Part shown: positions 34,278 through 43,541 of the stretch, one piece after another | Numbering within the stretch: the stretch's first letter is position 1 | Layout of the letters: every line of letters starts with the position of its first letter | Assembly: GCF_023914155.1 (NCBI RefSeq) | Contig: NZ_JAMWYS010000024.1 | Location: 372,001 to 436,000 of the forward strand | Length of the DNA: 64,000 bases | Direction: 5' to 3' | Source of the DNA: Solitalea agri | GTDB lineage: Bacteria; Bacteroidota; Bacteroidia; Sphingobacteriales; Sphingobacteriaceae | Program-made: the position numbers and the translations under genes | Notes under the pieces: model-generated | Told to the model about the DNA's origin: nothing | Seen by the model: the letters and a program-made list of their open reading frames with translations, nothing else | Database searches by the model: none

Positions 34278-34671
34278 ATTTTATATGATACAAGAGTAAA
34301 GAATCAAGATAAAAGAATTGAAAATGATAAAGAGACGTTGATGAGACACTCTTTTTCTAAGTTCAACCAACAAATCTAATCTTTCTGTGGCGCCCAAGAT
34401 TGCTAAAAATTTCAACATTTTCACAACTTTCTGAATGTCTGACTGCTAATTTTTTTTGAAGCGCATCTATCTTAAATTCCATCATAGTAAATTTGAAGCG
34501 CTGTTTTTTTTCTGAAAGTTTAATTTAAAAGGCCATCAATCCCGATAATTATCGGGACACTAACTAATTTTCAAAGCCGTTGATGATTTTTTTATTCATG
34601 TGGGTTTTATCAGCGGCAAGTTTATTATATTTAATTATCCCATCATTCACCTTAAAAAATTTAAAACGCTT
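34278..34671. other. Intergenic region between parE and the lipocalin-like gene
   Basis: The region is A/T-rich and holds no supported gene. It contains a perfect 18-base palindrome (34540-34557) and, just before it, a block at 34505-34539 shared with 28021-28060. A reading frame runs in from 34600, but the better start for the next gene is 34672. Confidence 0.5.
34540..34557. repeat. Perfect palindrome tcccgataattatcggga
   Basis: The sequence is identical to its reverse complement over 18 bases. It resembles short dispersed palindromes found between Bacteroidetes genes; a regulatory role is not excluded. Confidence 0.55.
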
Positions 34672-35160
34672 ATGAAACGAATTATATTTTCATTATTGCT
34701 CCTTACCGGACTTATGCTGACTTTTCAATCAGGTTCTGCCCAGGAAATTAAACGTAAAACGGTTCAGGGAGTTTGGCGTCTCGATAGTATCCTTTACGAT
34801 AATATTAAAGCGTATTCAACCATTAAGGTTTTTGGTGACGTTGATGCCGCTTGTATGATAAACAGCGTTTGGACCTTTTATGGAAATTGGGATGGAAAAA
34901 TTCTTTCGCCAATGGCTGAAGGTTGCCCTACCACTCCACAAACCCTTGTATGGTCAACTGGCAAAGCCGACTCTGGCAATTATTTCGGTATAAAACCATT
35001 ACTAGCCGGACAAAAAGGGAAACAAATCACCCAGGGGTTTAAAATGCCAATCCAGTCAATTGATGGAAAAAACATGGTGTGGAACGAAACTGTAAACCTG
35101 AACTATAAAACTTCACGTATTACTTATTTCTTTACCAAAACAAGTAATAAAGCAAAATAA
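34672..35160 (+). CDS. Secreted lipocalin-like small protein
   Basis: The frame opens at 34600, but the ATG at 34672 gives a standard signal peptide (MKRIIFSLLLLTGLMLTFQSGSAQ) and a 162-residue product. After the signal, VQGVWRLDSILYD followed by alternating strand patterns (MINSVWTFYGNWDGKI, NYFGIKPL, KNMVWNETVNLNY, RITYFFTK) suggests a small beta-barrel of the lipocalin-like or DUF4488 kind. The assignment is by pattern only and the ligand is unknown. It is monocistronic and followed by a hairpin terminator. Confidence 0.65.
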   Translation: MKRIIFSLLLLTGLMLTFQSGSAQEIKRKTVQGVWRLDSILYDNIKAYSTIKVFGDVDAACMINSVWTFYGNWDGKILSPMAEGCPTTPQTLVWSTGKADSGNYFGIKPLLAGQKGKQITQGFKMPIQSIDGKNMVWNETVNLNYKTSRITYFFTKTSNKAK

Positions 35161-35176
35161 CATTGTTCGTTAAGTG

Positions 35177-35224
35177 AAAAAGCCCGAAGCCCGGTTGAAT
35201 ATCTACAGGGTTTTGGGCTTTTTT
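35177..35224. terminator. Intrinsic terminator after the lipocalin-like gene
   Basis: aaaaagccc (35177-35185) pairs with gggctttttt (35215-35224), and an inner cccg/aggg pairing is possible. The A- and T-rich edges allow use from both convergent sides. Confidence 0.7.
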
Positions 35225-35236
35225 ATGAAATTCAGT

Positions 35237-35911
35237 TTAAAAACCAGCAATTACTTTTAGCATCTCTTCAGCAACCAGTTCATTACCTTTATCAGTAAGG
35301 TGAACCTTGTCAGTGGTTAAAATCCCGAATTCCTTATTTTCAGGGTTATTTTGCTTATCGTACTCCAGGAATACTTTACGCAGATCACAAACAGGCAAAT
35401 TATTGGTTTTGGCAAGATCACGTATTATTTGTGAATACTTATTCAGATCTCCATCCATTTGATTGGTAAAATCGGTTTTCTCTCCAATTACAGCTGGAGT
35501 ACAAAGAATCACTTTTATATTTCTCGCTTGCAGTTTTTTGATGATGGCTTTGTAAAAAACTTCAAATTTATCGGCATCAGTTCCTGTTCCCCATACTTTA
35601 TGCCATACATCATTAACGCCTACCCAAATCACCACCACATCCGGATTTTTCGCCAGTACATCATCATCCATTCGTAAATAAAGATCATATACTTTGTTAC
35701 CGCCAATTCCAGCGCCAATTAATTCATGATTATTTCCCTGTACTTTTGTTTTCAGCAAACTGTCTAATCGACAGATATAACCTCCGGGATTAACTCCCAT
35801 CTGGGTAATTGAATCACCAAAAAACACCACCTTTTTCTTAGGTGCAATAAATCCGGCGCTTATTGTAAGCAGCATAATGGCAATAGATAAAATAATTTTT
35901 GAATGTCGCAT
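35237..35911 (-). CDS. Exported SGNH/GDSL hydrolase
   Basis: This 224-residue protein has an N-terminal signal/anchor (about 6-22) and an SGNH hydrolase domain. Block I is FFGDSITQMG with nucleophile S34, block II GAGIGGNKVYDL, block III VIWVGVNDVW, and block V HLTDKG with the catalytic histidine. It is likely an esterase or lipase acting on a carbohydrate ester or lipid in the periplasm. It lies 12 bases downstream of the ClC gene and is probably co-transcribed with it. Confidence 0.9.
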   Translation of the reverse strand: MRHSKIILSIAIMLLTISAGFIAPKKKVVFFGDSITQMGVNPGGYICRLDSLLKTKVQGNNHELIGAGIGGNKVYDLYLRMDDDVLAKNPDVVVIWVGVNDVWHKVWGTGTDADKFEVFYKAIIKKLQARNIKVILCTPAVIGEKTDFTNQMDGDLNKYSQIIRDLAKTNNLPVCDLRKVFLEYDKQNNPENKEFGILTTDKVHLTDKGNELVAEEMLKVIAGF

Positions 35912-35923
35912 TGAATCAAAATT

Positions 35924-37708
35924 TTAGTATCCGGAGTGAACGATCAGTTGCTTGCGGTAACTGTTTAAAATAGCTGATTTAGAAATAAAACCCTTAAAAA
36001 CACCATCTTCCACAACCGGCAAATACCAGCTTTTGGTTGCGTCGAATGTACTCATGATTTTATGGAGCGATTCGTTTATATGAATAATTGCTAAAGGCTT
36101 TGACATTCTGTCTCCAATTAAAACATTTTCCTGATCATCAATATTGAACACTTCATCGCGTACCATATCGAAAGTGACAATACCTAGCAAATGATTCTCC
36201 TCATTAACCACGGCAAACCGGTCCTGTTTGTCGGTTCGATACAAGCGAATCAGCTCTGCTAAATTATCGGTTGGTTTCAATGTTTGCTGGCTATTATCAA
36301 TAAACTCGGCCATTTTAATTGCACTTAACAAGTTCTTGTCACGATCATCGGTAAATATCTCTCCTTTTTCAGCCAGTTTACGGGTATCCATGGAAAACTT
36401 ATGGACGGTACGAGCAATTAAATAAGCCGAAACTGAAACGATCATCAACGGTATTATCAAATCATAACCACCGGTGACCTCGGCAATCAGGAAGATTCCT
36501 GTTAAGGGAGCATACATTACGCCGCTTAAAATACCGGCCATGCCTACTAAGGTAAAGTTTGAAACCGGTAATTGACGATCAAAACCCAGTAAATTAAAAA
36601 AAGTGGAAAAGAAATATCCTACATAAGCACCCACAAATAATGAAGGAGCAAAGTTTCCTCCATTTCCGCCACTGCCAATAGTAACAGATGTGGCAAAAAC
36701 CTTTATCAAACCAACCACACCAATAAATAAGGTAATAATCCAAACAGAAGGGCTAAACTTAGTCCCCAACCAGCTTGATGCAAATACATTGGCAGCGTCG
36801 CCGTCGGCAAGCTTTTTAATGCTTTCGTATCCTTCGCCCATTAAGGGTGGAAAAAGAAAATAAAGCCCTATCAAAATCAATCCACCTACAACAGCTTTAC
36901 CATAAGGCATTGAATTTAATTTGGATAAAGCGTGCTCAACTTTTTCGGTCATACTTGCATAGTAAATTGACAATAATCCACAGAAAACACCCAAAACAAG
37001 ATAAAAAGGCACATTCCAGTAATTGAACACCTGCAGTGATTTAAACTGAAAAAGAATATTTTCATTGAAAATGATTTTGGTGCAGAGTGCGCCACAAACA
37101 GAAGCGATGATCAAGGGTATAAACTCCGTTATACCAATACCGGCAAGCAAAACTTCGGCTGCAAACATAATTCCTGTTACAGGTGCGTTAAAAGCGCCTG
37201 CAATACCAGCTGCTGCACCAGCTGCCAGCAAAAGTGTCCGGTCTTTGTAATTGAGTCCATATACCCTACCATAATTAGAACCTATTGCCGAACCTGTTAC
37301 TGCAATCGGGCTTTCCAAACCTGCGGAACCACCCAAACCAACAGTAACTGAGCTTGTAAAAATTTGAGAGTACATTTTCGTACGCTCTACCAAGCTTGAA
37401 CGTACTGCGATATCATTTAAAATATTCACAAGGCCGCGGCCATCACGCCCTTTAAAAAAATAACGGGTAATAAACACACACAAAACCAATCCTATCAACG
37501 GAAGAAAATAGACTAGAATGCGGTCGGAGTTATAAGGCAGATCGATCGTATAGGATAGATGCAGATAATGAACCAGCGTCTTTAGAATAACGGAAGCCAT
37601 TCCCGCTGTAAGCCCAACAATGATTCCTGAAAAAATAAGAAATTGATTTCTGGAGAGTTTTTGCTTGAGCCAAAAGATAGGTTTTCGAACCCATTTAATA
37701 GTAAACAT
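35924..37708 (-). CDS. ClC family chloride channel/transporter with CBS pair
   Basis: This 594-residue protein has a ClC membrane domain (about 20-440) and a C-terminal CBS tandem (about 465-590). The gating glutamate is E132 in GGSAGLESPIAV. The second conserved loop, GSGGNGGNFAPSLFVGAYVG, matches the GxFxP region. The helix-end GVMYAPLTGIFLIAEVTGGY is typical. CBS domains usually bind adenine nucleotides and adjust transport. Whether it is a channel or an H+/Cl- exchanger cannot be read without the exact proton-glutamate position. Confidence 0.94.
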   Translation of the reverse strand: MFTIKWVRKPIFWLKQKLSRNQFLIFSGIIVGLTAGMASVILKTLVHYLHLSYTIDLPYNSDRILVYFLPLIGLVLCVFITRYFFKGRDGRGLVNILNDIAVRSSLVERTKMYSQIFTSSVTVGLGGSAGLESPIAVTGSAIGSNYGRVYGLNYKDRTLLLAAGAAAGIAGAFNAPVTGIMFAAEVLLAGIGITEFIPLIIASVCGALCTKIIFNENILFQFKSLQVFNYWNVPFYLVLGVFCGLLSIYYASMTEKVEHALSKLNSMPYGKAVVGGLILIGLYFLFPPLMGEGYESIKKLADGDAANVFASSWLGTKFSPSVWIITLFIGVVGLIKVFATSVTIGSGGNGGNFAPSLFVGAYVGYFFSTFFNLLGFDRQLPVSNFTLVGMAGILSGVMYAPLTGIFLIAEVTGGYDLIIPLMIVSVSAYLIARTVHKFSMDTRKLAEKGEIFTDDRDKNLLSAIKMAEFIDNSQQTLKPTDNLAELIRLYRTDKQDRFAVVNEENHLLGIVTFDMVRDEVFNIDDQENVLIGDRMSKPLAIIHINESLHKIMSTFDATKSWYLPVVEDGVFKGFISKSAILNSYRKQLIVHSGY

Positions 37709-37976
37709 GTTTCAAATTAACCATTTTATAATGAAAAATGAATGAACTCCCCATTCATCACAATTTTCAATTGTGTTTTTTATTGTACTTAAAAAAACAA
37801 AATGTTTGTCATGCTATACATAAACAAATACATTTGCAGAACTCTATAACCCACTAAGCCGATGTTTTAACTATAAAATTAATCGGAAACAGATAACAAA
37901 CTGCCTTTCAAGCAGAAAGAAAAATTTATATTCTATTTTAAACAAGCTTAGCCTGATATTTGTATTTATCATAGTA

Positions 37977-38789
37977 ATGGACAAACAATTTCTTCAAATA
38001 TTACTCGACAAGCATCGTTCGACAGGAACTTACCCTTCGAACACGGAGATTTATCGTTTGGCAAAAAAGTTACTCCGACTAATGTTTCCGGAGAAGACCA
38101 ATAAGCATTATTTATGCACCGATGATCTTGCCAATAAATTTGCAAAGCAAGAAGAGTTGTGGGTGGAAATGCTCTCTACCATGCAACATGTATTACCAGC
38201 GGATGCCAAACGTTTGGTTAAACAATTTATGGACCGGTTGCCTTATGTTTATGAAGTGTTACTCACTGACATGAATGCAATTTTCACAGGCGACCCGGCC
38301 TCCAGAAGCGAGTTTGAGGTGGTGCGAACTTATCCGGGCTTTTTGGCTATTGCCTATTACCGATTAGCTCATGAACTGCATAAACTCGATATACCACTAA
38401 TTCCGAGAATTTTAACGGAACATGCACACTCTAAAACCGGTATTGACATCCATCCCGGTGCACAAATCGACACACACTTTTTTATAGACCATGGCACAGG
38501 AATTACCATTGGTGAGACTTGTGAAATTGGCAAACATGTAAAAATGTATCAAGGCATAACCCTTGGGGCATTAAGTGTAAGCAAAAATTTGGCATCGTTG
38601 AAACGCCACCCAACAATAGAAGACAATGTGGTAATCTATTCAGGTGCCACCATTTTAGGAGGAGAAACCATTATTGGCCATGATTCTATTATTGGGGGTA
38701 ACGTTTGGCTGACATCAAGTATAGCACCTTACTCAAAGGTTTACCATCAGAGTCAGAATAAATACATTGAAATGGGAATGGATGAATAA
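37977..38789 (+). CDS. cysE: Serine O-acetyltransferase
   Basis: This 270-residue enzyme makes O-acetylserine from serine and acetyl-CoA. The N-terminal helical part ends at YPGFLAIAYYRLAHELHKL. The left-handed beta-helix repeats begin with HSKTGIDIHPGAQIDTHFFIDHGTGI, where the catalytic D/H pair is in IDHGTG, followed by GETCEIGKHVKMYQGITLGA and RHPTIEDNVVIYSGATILGG. The following cysM start lies 17 bases after its stop, so both steps of cysteine synthesis are co-expressed. Confidence 0.94.
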   Translation: MDKQFLQILLDKHRSTGTYPSNTEIYRLAKKLLRLMFPEKTNKHYLCTDDLANKFAKQEELWVEMLSTMQHVLPADAKRLVKQFMDRLPYVYEVLLTDMNAIFTGDPASRSEFEVVRTYPGFLAIAYYRLAHELHKLDIPLIPRILTEHAHSKTGIDIHPGAQIDTHFFIDHGTGITIGETCEIGKHVKMYQGITLGALSVSKNLASLKRHPTIEDNVVIYSGATILGGETIIGHDSIIGGNVWLTSSIAPYSKVYHQSQNKYIEMGMDE

Positions 38790-38805
38790 TTCAACTGCAT
38801 TAATT

Positions 38806-39714
38806 ATGAATACAATTACTGAATTAAAGACAAATAAGTTAGTTGACCTTATTGGCAATACTCCACTGGTTGAATTGGCTCGATTAAATACAAAACCAAG
38901 TGTTAAAATTCTAGCAAAGTTAGAAGGCGATAATCCTGGAGGAAGTGTAAAGGATCGTGCGGCCTATGGTATGATAAAAGGCGCTTTGGACCGTGGTGAG
39001 TTAAAACCGGGCATGAAGCTTATTGAAGCTACCAGTGGTAACACCGGAATAGCTTTAGCCATGATTGCTTGCTTATTTGATGTGAATATTGAGCTGGTTA
39101 TGCCTGAGAATTCTACCCGGGAACGCGTTTTAACTATGGAAGCTTTTGGGGCTAAGGTTACGCTTACTCCAGCCGAAGGCTCTATGGAAGCGGCAATTGA
39201 TTATGCTCATGAACAGGTTGCCAAAGGTGGTTATTTAATGCTTAACCAGTTTGCCAACCCTGATAATTACGGCATGCACTATCGTACTACAGGACCTGAA
39301 ATTTGGCGCGATACCCAGGGCACCGTTACTCATTTTGTTTCGTCGATGGGAACGACAGGTACGATTATGGGAGTTTCAAGATTCTTAAAGGAACAAAATC
39401 CTGATATCCAAATTATTGGCTGCCAACCTACTGATAATTCAAGGATACCGGGTATTCGTCGTTGGCCAAAAGAATACTTACCCAAAATATTTGAACCTGA
39501 ACGTGTTGACCGGATAATGGATATTTCGCAGGAAGAAGCCACTGATACTACTCGTAAACTCGCTAAGCTGGAAGGTGTTTTTGGTGGAATGAGCTCGGGC
39601 GGAGCTGTTTCAGCAGCTTTACGCTTGGCAGAAGAGATAAACGAAGGCGTGATTGTATGTATCATCTGTGACCGAGGCGATCGTTATTTATCTTCCGATC
39701 TGTTTGGTGTCTAA
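38806..39714 (+). CDS. cysM: Cysteine synthase (O-acetylserine sulfhydrylase B type)
   Basis: I start at the ATG at 38806 because the protein then begins with the normal MNTITELKTNKLVDLIGNTP. The frame extends further upstream, but its first ATG at 38767 overlaps cysE. At 302 residues it has the PLP lysine K49 in NPGGSVKDRAA, the substrate loop EATSGNTGIALAM, and the phosphate-binding SSMGTTGTIMG loop. The IRRWPKEYLP segment favours CysM over CysK. It converts O-acetylserine and sulfide (or thiosulfate) to cysteine. Confidence 0.94.
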   Translation: MNTITELKTNKLVDLIGNTPLVELARLNTKPSVKILAKLEGDNPGGSVKDRAAYGMIKGALDRGELKPGMKLIEATSGNTGIALAMIACLFDVNIELVMPENSTRERVLTMEAFGAKVTLTPAEGSMEAAIDYAHEQVAKGGYLMLNQFANPDNYGMHYRTTGPEIWRDTQGTVTHFVSSMGTTGTIMGVSRFLKEQNPDIQIIGCQPTDNSRIPGIRRWPKEYLPKIFEPERVDRIMDISQEEATDTTRKLAKLEGVFGGMSSGGAVSAALRLAEEINEGVIVCIICDRGDRYLSSDLFGV

Positions 39715-39734
39715 TTCCTAAATCAATATAAATC

Positions 39735-39767
39735 ACATAGCCCATGCCTTAAAAGTATGGGCTATGT
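39735..39767 (+). terminator. Terminator-like hairpin after cysM
   Basis: The arms acatagcccat (39735-39745) and atgggctatgt (39757-39767) are exact complements. The following tract is only weakly T-rich, so termination may be partial. Confidence 0.6.
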
Positions 39768-39812
39768 TGCGTTTAGATAAAACTTATTAACTTGAGGCAT
39801 TCAACAAATCAT

Positions 39813-40496
39813 ATGTCTGCAAATAAAAAGGTACATTACAGTATTAATGCACTCCTGAAGCCTTTACATAGGGTATTAATTAGTCTGCTATTCTCATTGG
39901 CAGCCTTTTTCATATTTAAAAATGCTATTCATAGCTTATTGATCCTAATCGTTTTTTTATGGGATATATTTGCTTTTAGCTTTGTAGCATCCAGCTGGAT
40001 AGTTTTTTTTAGTTTTTCGGTGGATGATATAAAACACCATGCCCGGCAAGAAGACGGCAGTCGAATATTTGTTTTTGTAATCGTTTTACTTTCTTCTTTT
40101 GCGAGTATGTTCACAGTTTTACTGCTAATGCTTTCAAAAGATTATTCGCAAATTTCTGCTTTCTCCTACCTGATTATCGTCATTGTCGCTATCCTATCAT
40201 CATGGTCGTTGGTTCATACAACTTTTACCTTTCACTATGCAAAGCTGTTTTATAATGACGATGAAATGGGAAGTCCTGTTGGAGAAGGCCTGGAGTTTCC
40301 TAAAGAAAAGAAACCCGATTATATTGACTTTGCTTACTTCTCATTCGTTATCGGAATGACTTTCCAGGTTTCGGATGTTGAGATATCATCAAGAATTATT
40401 CGAAGAACTGCACTTTTACATGGTTTGCTTTCTTTTTGCTTAAACACGTTTGTAGTGGCGCTCACTATTAATATTATTGCAGGGTTGAATAAATAA
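39813..40496 (+). CDS. DUF1345 family membrane protein
   Basis: The ATG at 39813 (MSANKKVHYS) is preferred over an upstream TTG. The ~227-residue protein has five or six hydrophobic segments and the DUF1345 pattern: an early LWDIFAFSFVASSW segment, DDIKHHARQEDGSR, WSLVHTTFTFHYAKLFY, and the diagnostic GLEFP then DYIDFAYFSFVIGMTFQVSD and a final HGLLSFCLNTFVVALTIN. The function of this family is unknown. It converges on the end of the mannan locus. Confidence 0.88.
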   Translation: MSANKKVHYSINALLKPLHRVLISLLFSLAAFFIFKNAIHSLLILIVFLWDIFAFSFVASSWIVFFSFSVDDIKHHARQEDGSRIFVFVIVLLSSFASMFTVLLLMLSKDYSQISAFSYLIIVIVAILSSWSLVHTTFTFHYAKLFYNDDEMGSPVGEGLEFPKEKKPDYIDFAYFSFVIGMTFQVSDVEISSRIIRRTALLHGLLSFCLNTFVVALTINIIAGLNK

Positions 40497-40545
40497 GTTA
40501 TTTCAACTCTTAACATCTTATAGTGATTTTACTAATATTCAATAC

Positions 40546-42516
40546 CTATTTATTTTCAGCCGTCATTCGCTTCCAATCATCCGTTCTGAAAGGAAAGGCA
40601 GGTAAATTTTCACTGCTATATAAACTTGCATCGGCAGGGTTATCTTCCCAGGCATAGCGAACGGCTATTGGTTGCGAGATACCGTTTTGATAAACCTTTA
40701 CGGTGTTTTTGTCAATAATAGTAGCTTCGGCCCAAACAAATTGCTGATTTGCACCAGCTATTGCGAAACCACCCAACCACGAAGCCTGATCCTTCATTTT
40801 AAGACCCGAACCAACGTTATCGAATTTAACTAATGCAAAACCCTCCTTAAACTCCACCGATTTAAAACGAGGCCCCGGACCAACTTGTGAAACTTTATAA
40901 ACTGTTCGTTCGGCTTCCCAAGCTAGGCGCAGACCTACATCCTGTTTATTGGTTGGATGAATATTACCGGCATCTCCTAAATCAATAGCGGTAATCATTC
41001 CGGTATTTTTAAGCTTTAGTGTCATATCCTGCGCTTCACGAACCTCTGCCCAATAGGCATTTTGCGGCTGATCCTGTTTCTGATGATGATTGGCCAGCTG
41101 CACAAACAGAAAGGGGAATTCGCCTTGTTTAAATTGGGTTCTCCAATCGGTGATCATCCGAGGAAACAGATCGCGGTATTGATAGCCTCTATCCCAGTTC
41201 GATTCGCCCTGGTACCAGATTGCTCCTTTGATAGAAAGGTTTACTAAGGGACTGATCATCGAATTATATAAAACTGAAGGCGATGTATTCGGACCAAATT
41301 CTTTCTCTGGTCTGTCATAAACCGACAATTTATAACCCACCTTATACTGCCAAGTGCTGGCTAAGGATGCAATTCCGGATGAAGTTTTAATATAGAAATC
41401 TTCTTTTTTTGCAGCAAAACCACCGTCGCCTCCATAATTGTTCACTCTGATGGTTATGGTATTTTCACCTTCTTTCAGTAAATTCTTCGGAATAGTGTAG
41501 TTACGCATCAGTCCCCATTTATCAGTCGAAGAACCGATTTGAATTCCATTTACAAAAGTTATGTCGCTATTTTGGATATAGCCTAAGCTGGCCATGCAAT
41601 CTGATTTTAAATCTTCGGCCGTTAAATAAAACTGTTTACGAAACCAAACCACTCCATCCAGGTATTCAAACACACCTTTACCTAAAAACTCCCAGACTGT
41701 TGGCAATTGAATTGGTTTCCAGTCGCTGGTATTGATATTATTGCCAGCCCAAACATATTTTCCATCCAATTTTCCCAAATCACTATTATCGAATTTGATC
41801 ATCCAATTGTCATTCAGTTTCCGATGTTCGTTGTTATAGCTTAATGTATCGAATGTGGCCGTTTGTAATGCTTTATTGCCAAAAGTTGCTTCACCTTTCA
41901 ATCCATCCACACTGATCCAGCTTTCCACCACTGTTCCACCCCAGCATGAGTGAATTAAACCAATTGGAACGTTCAGTTTTTGATTAAGCTCTTTTCCAAA
42001 GAAATAACCTACCGCCGTAAACCATTTAGTTGTTTCGGGAGAACAAACCGACCATTGTCCCCTCGCCTCTTCCTGTGGTTGTAAAAAGATCTTCTTTTCA
42101 ACCGTAAACAGCCTGATTTGATTATTAGCTGAATGCTCAACTGCAACGGTACCGTTACTAGCATCTTTCAAAGGGAAATCCATATTCGACTGCCCTGAAC
42201 AGATCCACACATCACCTATTAAAATATCGTTTAAAAGGACCTCATTCGTTCCTTTAATTTTCATTTGATAAGGCCCTCCGGCTTTCATTGCCGGTAAAAG
42301 AGCAGTCCATTTACCATTAGCGGCAGTTGTAGCTTTTACTGTTTTATTAGCGAAGTCGATAGTAACAGCTTCACCCGAATTGGCGTATCCCCAAATATTT
42401 ATAGGCCTATTGCGTTGCAAAACCATATGATCACCCACCAATGCAGGTAATTTTACTTCGGCTTTTAGCGTACTAGCAAAAACAGACAGAACGAAAAGTA
42501 AGGCGGCTTTTTTCAT
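40546..42516 (-). CDS. Sialate O-acetylesterase-type carbohydrate esterase in the mannan locus
   Basis: This 656-residue exported esterase (signal peptide to ~19) has the SGNH-type GQSNM motif (S110 in WICSGQSNMDFPL), a second block GAIWYQGESNWDRGYQYRDL, and the catalytic end GDAGNIHPTNKQDVG. Between them (~235-385) sits a beta-jelly-roll insert resembling a glycoside hydrolase 2-type sugar-binding domain (PTVWEFLGKGVFEYLDGVVW, FVNGIQIGS, NTITIRVNNYGGDGGF). The family was named for sialic acid deacetylation. Here there are no sialic acid genes, and its place at the end of a mannan operon suggests it removes acetyl groups from mannan. Its ATG overlaps the upstream stop by one base. Confidence 0.88.
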   Translation of the reverse strand: MKKAALLFVLSVFASTLKAEVKLPALVGDHMVLQRNRPINIWGYANSGEAVTIDFANKTVKATTAANGKWTALLPAMKAGGPYQMKIKGTNEVLLNDILIGDVWICSGQSNMDFPLKDASNGTVAVEHSANNQIRLFTVEKKIFLQPQEEARGQWSVCSPETTKWFTAVGYFFGKELNQKLNVPIGLIHSCWGGTVVESWISVDGLKGEATFGNKALQTATFDTLSYNNEHRKLNDNWMIKFDNSDLGKLDGKYVWAGNNINTSDWKPIQLPTVWEFLGKGVFEYLDGVVWFRKQFYLTAEDLKSDCMASLGYIQNSDITFVNGIQIGSSTDKWGLMRNYTIPKNLLKEGENTITIRVNNYGGDGGFAAKKEDFYIKTSSGIASLASTWQYKVGYKLSVYDRPEKEFGPNTSPSVLYNSMISPLVNLSIKGAIWYQGESNWDRGYQYRDLFPRMITDWRTQFKQGEFPFLFVQLANHHQKQDQPQNAYWAEVREAQDMTLKLKNTGMITAIDLGDAGNIHPTNKQDVGLRLAWEAERTVYKVSQVGPGPRFKSVEFKEGFALVKFDNVGSGLKMKDQASWLGGFAIAGANQQFVWAEATIIDKNTVKVYQNGISQPIAVRYAWEDNPADASLYSSENLPAFPFRTDDWKRMTAENK

Positions 42517-43538
42517 TAGTTGTTGGATTGTGTTTCGGATGATTTCTGAGGATTATTAAACTTTCTTAACTGCTCGCGGATATAAATTCCGGCAGGAGTT
42601 AGTTCTTGTTCAGTCCAGCCACCGTTAACATTAGCCCCTGGCTTTAACAAAGCGGTAGTTTCCTTTTTATCGGTAATGTTCCAGTTGGCCCAACTTAGTT
42701 TATGTGTTTCCATCCAATTGAACCAGGTTTCTGTTTTCTTCAAATCGAAAACACCGTCGCCATTAGACTCGCCCACTCCCCATTCGGTGACAAAAAGCGG
42801 CAAGCCTTTCTTCATGGCTTTCTCCGCCTTTGAACGTAATCGATCCTGATGATTTGGATCAGAAGCATAGAAGTGAAAAGAATAAGCAATATTTTTAAAG
42901 CCTGTAATTGGATCTTTGGCGGTTACATCCACCTCCTGATCCCATTTGGTACTGCCAACAATTATTAAATTATCAGCATCGTATTTTCTGATTTCGTTAA
43001 TAACCTCTATTGCATATTGTTTAATCACCGGCCAAGACTGATGTTCGGGCTCGTTCCAAATCTCATAGATCACATTTGGTTTACCCGCATAACGTTTTGC
43101 CATTTGGACAAAGAATGCTTTTGATTCCTGAAGATGCTTTTCGGCATTATGATCATGCCAATCAATTAATACATACACACCCTTTTCAATTGCCCGATCA
43201 ATGGTTTGCGTAATTAACTGTAGTTGCTGCTCGGGTTGCTGCAGGTAACCATCATCAGGTTGCACCGCCATGGAAGCACGCAATACGCTGATTTTAAAAT
43301 CATCCACCAGCCAATCGACAACATTATTATTGTAATATTTCTTTCCAGCCCAAATGCTCCACGACATGCTGATTCCTCTTAGCTGAGGCGGAACACCATT
43401 TTTATCGACAATTATATTGTGCTGAACACTTAAAGCTCCATGCTGATCAGTTGCACTGGGAGCAGTTTGTGCAAATGCCGCTGCGATAAGTCCACAAACG
43501 GCATTTACAAAAACGAAAAGAAATAGTTTTTTTCTCAT
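42516..43538 (-). CDS. Secreted GH5 endo-beta-1,4-glucanase-type enzyme
   Basis: This 340-residue protein has a signal peptide (to about FAQ, 24) and a GH5 catalytic domain. The general acid is E163 in VIYEIWNEPEHQSW and the nucleophile E252 in LFVTEWGVGESNGDG. The early LRGISMSWSIWAGKKYY and the DWHDHNAEKH segment point to the subfamily of bacterial endoglucanases (GH5_2-like). In a locus for (gluco)mannan it would cut beta-1,4-glucosyl stretches of glucomannan. The stop codon overlaps the next ATG (TAATG), so translation is coupled. Confidence 0.9.
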   Translation of the reverse strand: MRKKLFLFVFVNAVCGLIAAAFAQTAPSATDQHGALSVQHNIIVDKNGVPPQLRGISMSWSIWAGKKYYNNNVVDWLVDDFKISVLRASMAVQPDDGYLQQPEQQLQLITQTIDRAIEKGVYVLIDWHDHNAEKHLQESKAFFVQMAKRYAGKPNVIYEIWNEPEHQSWPVIKQYAIEVINEIRKYDADNLIIVGSTKWDQEVDVTAKDPITGFKNIAYSFHFYASDPNHQDRLRSKAEKAMKKGLPLFVTEWGVGESNGDGVFDLKKTETWFNWMETHKLSWANWNITDKKETTALLKPGANVNGGWTEQELTPAGIYIREQLRKFNNPQKSSETQSNN

Positions 43539-43541
43539 TGT

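Noticed and set aside
39330-39665. 111-codon frame antisense to cysM
   Set aside because: Entirely inside cysM on the other strand, without independent support.
40546-42516. Sialic acid catabolism locus
   Set aside because: No sialidase, lyase, epimerase or kinase for sialic acid is present; the esterase belongs to the mannan genes.
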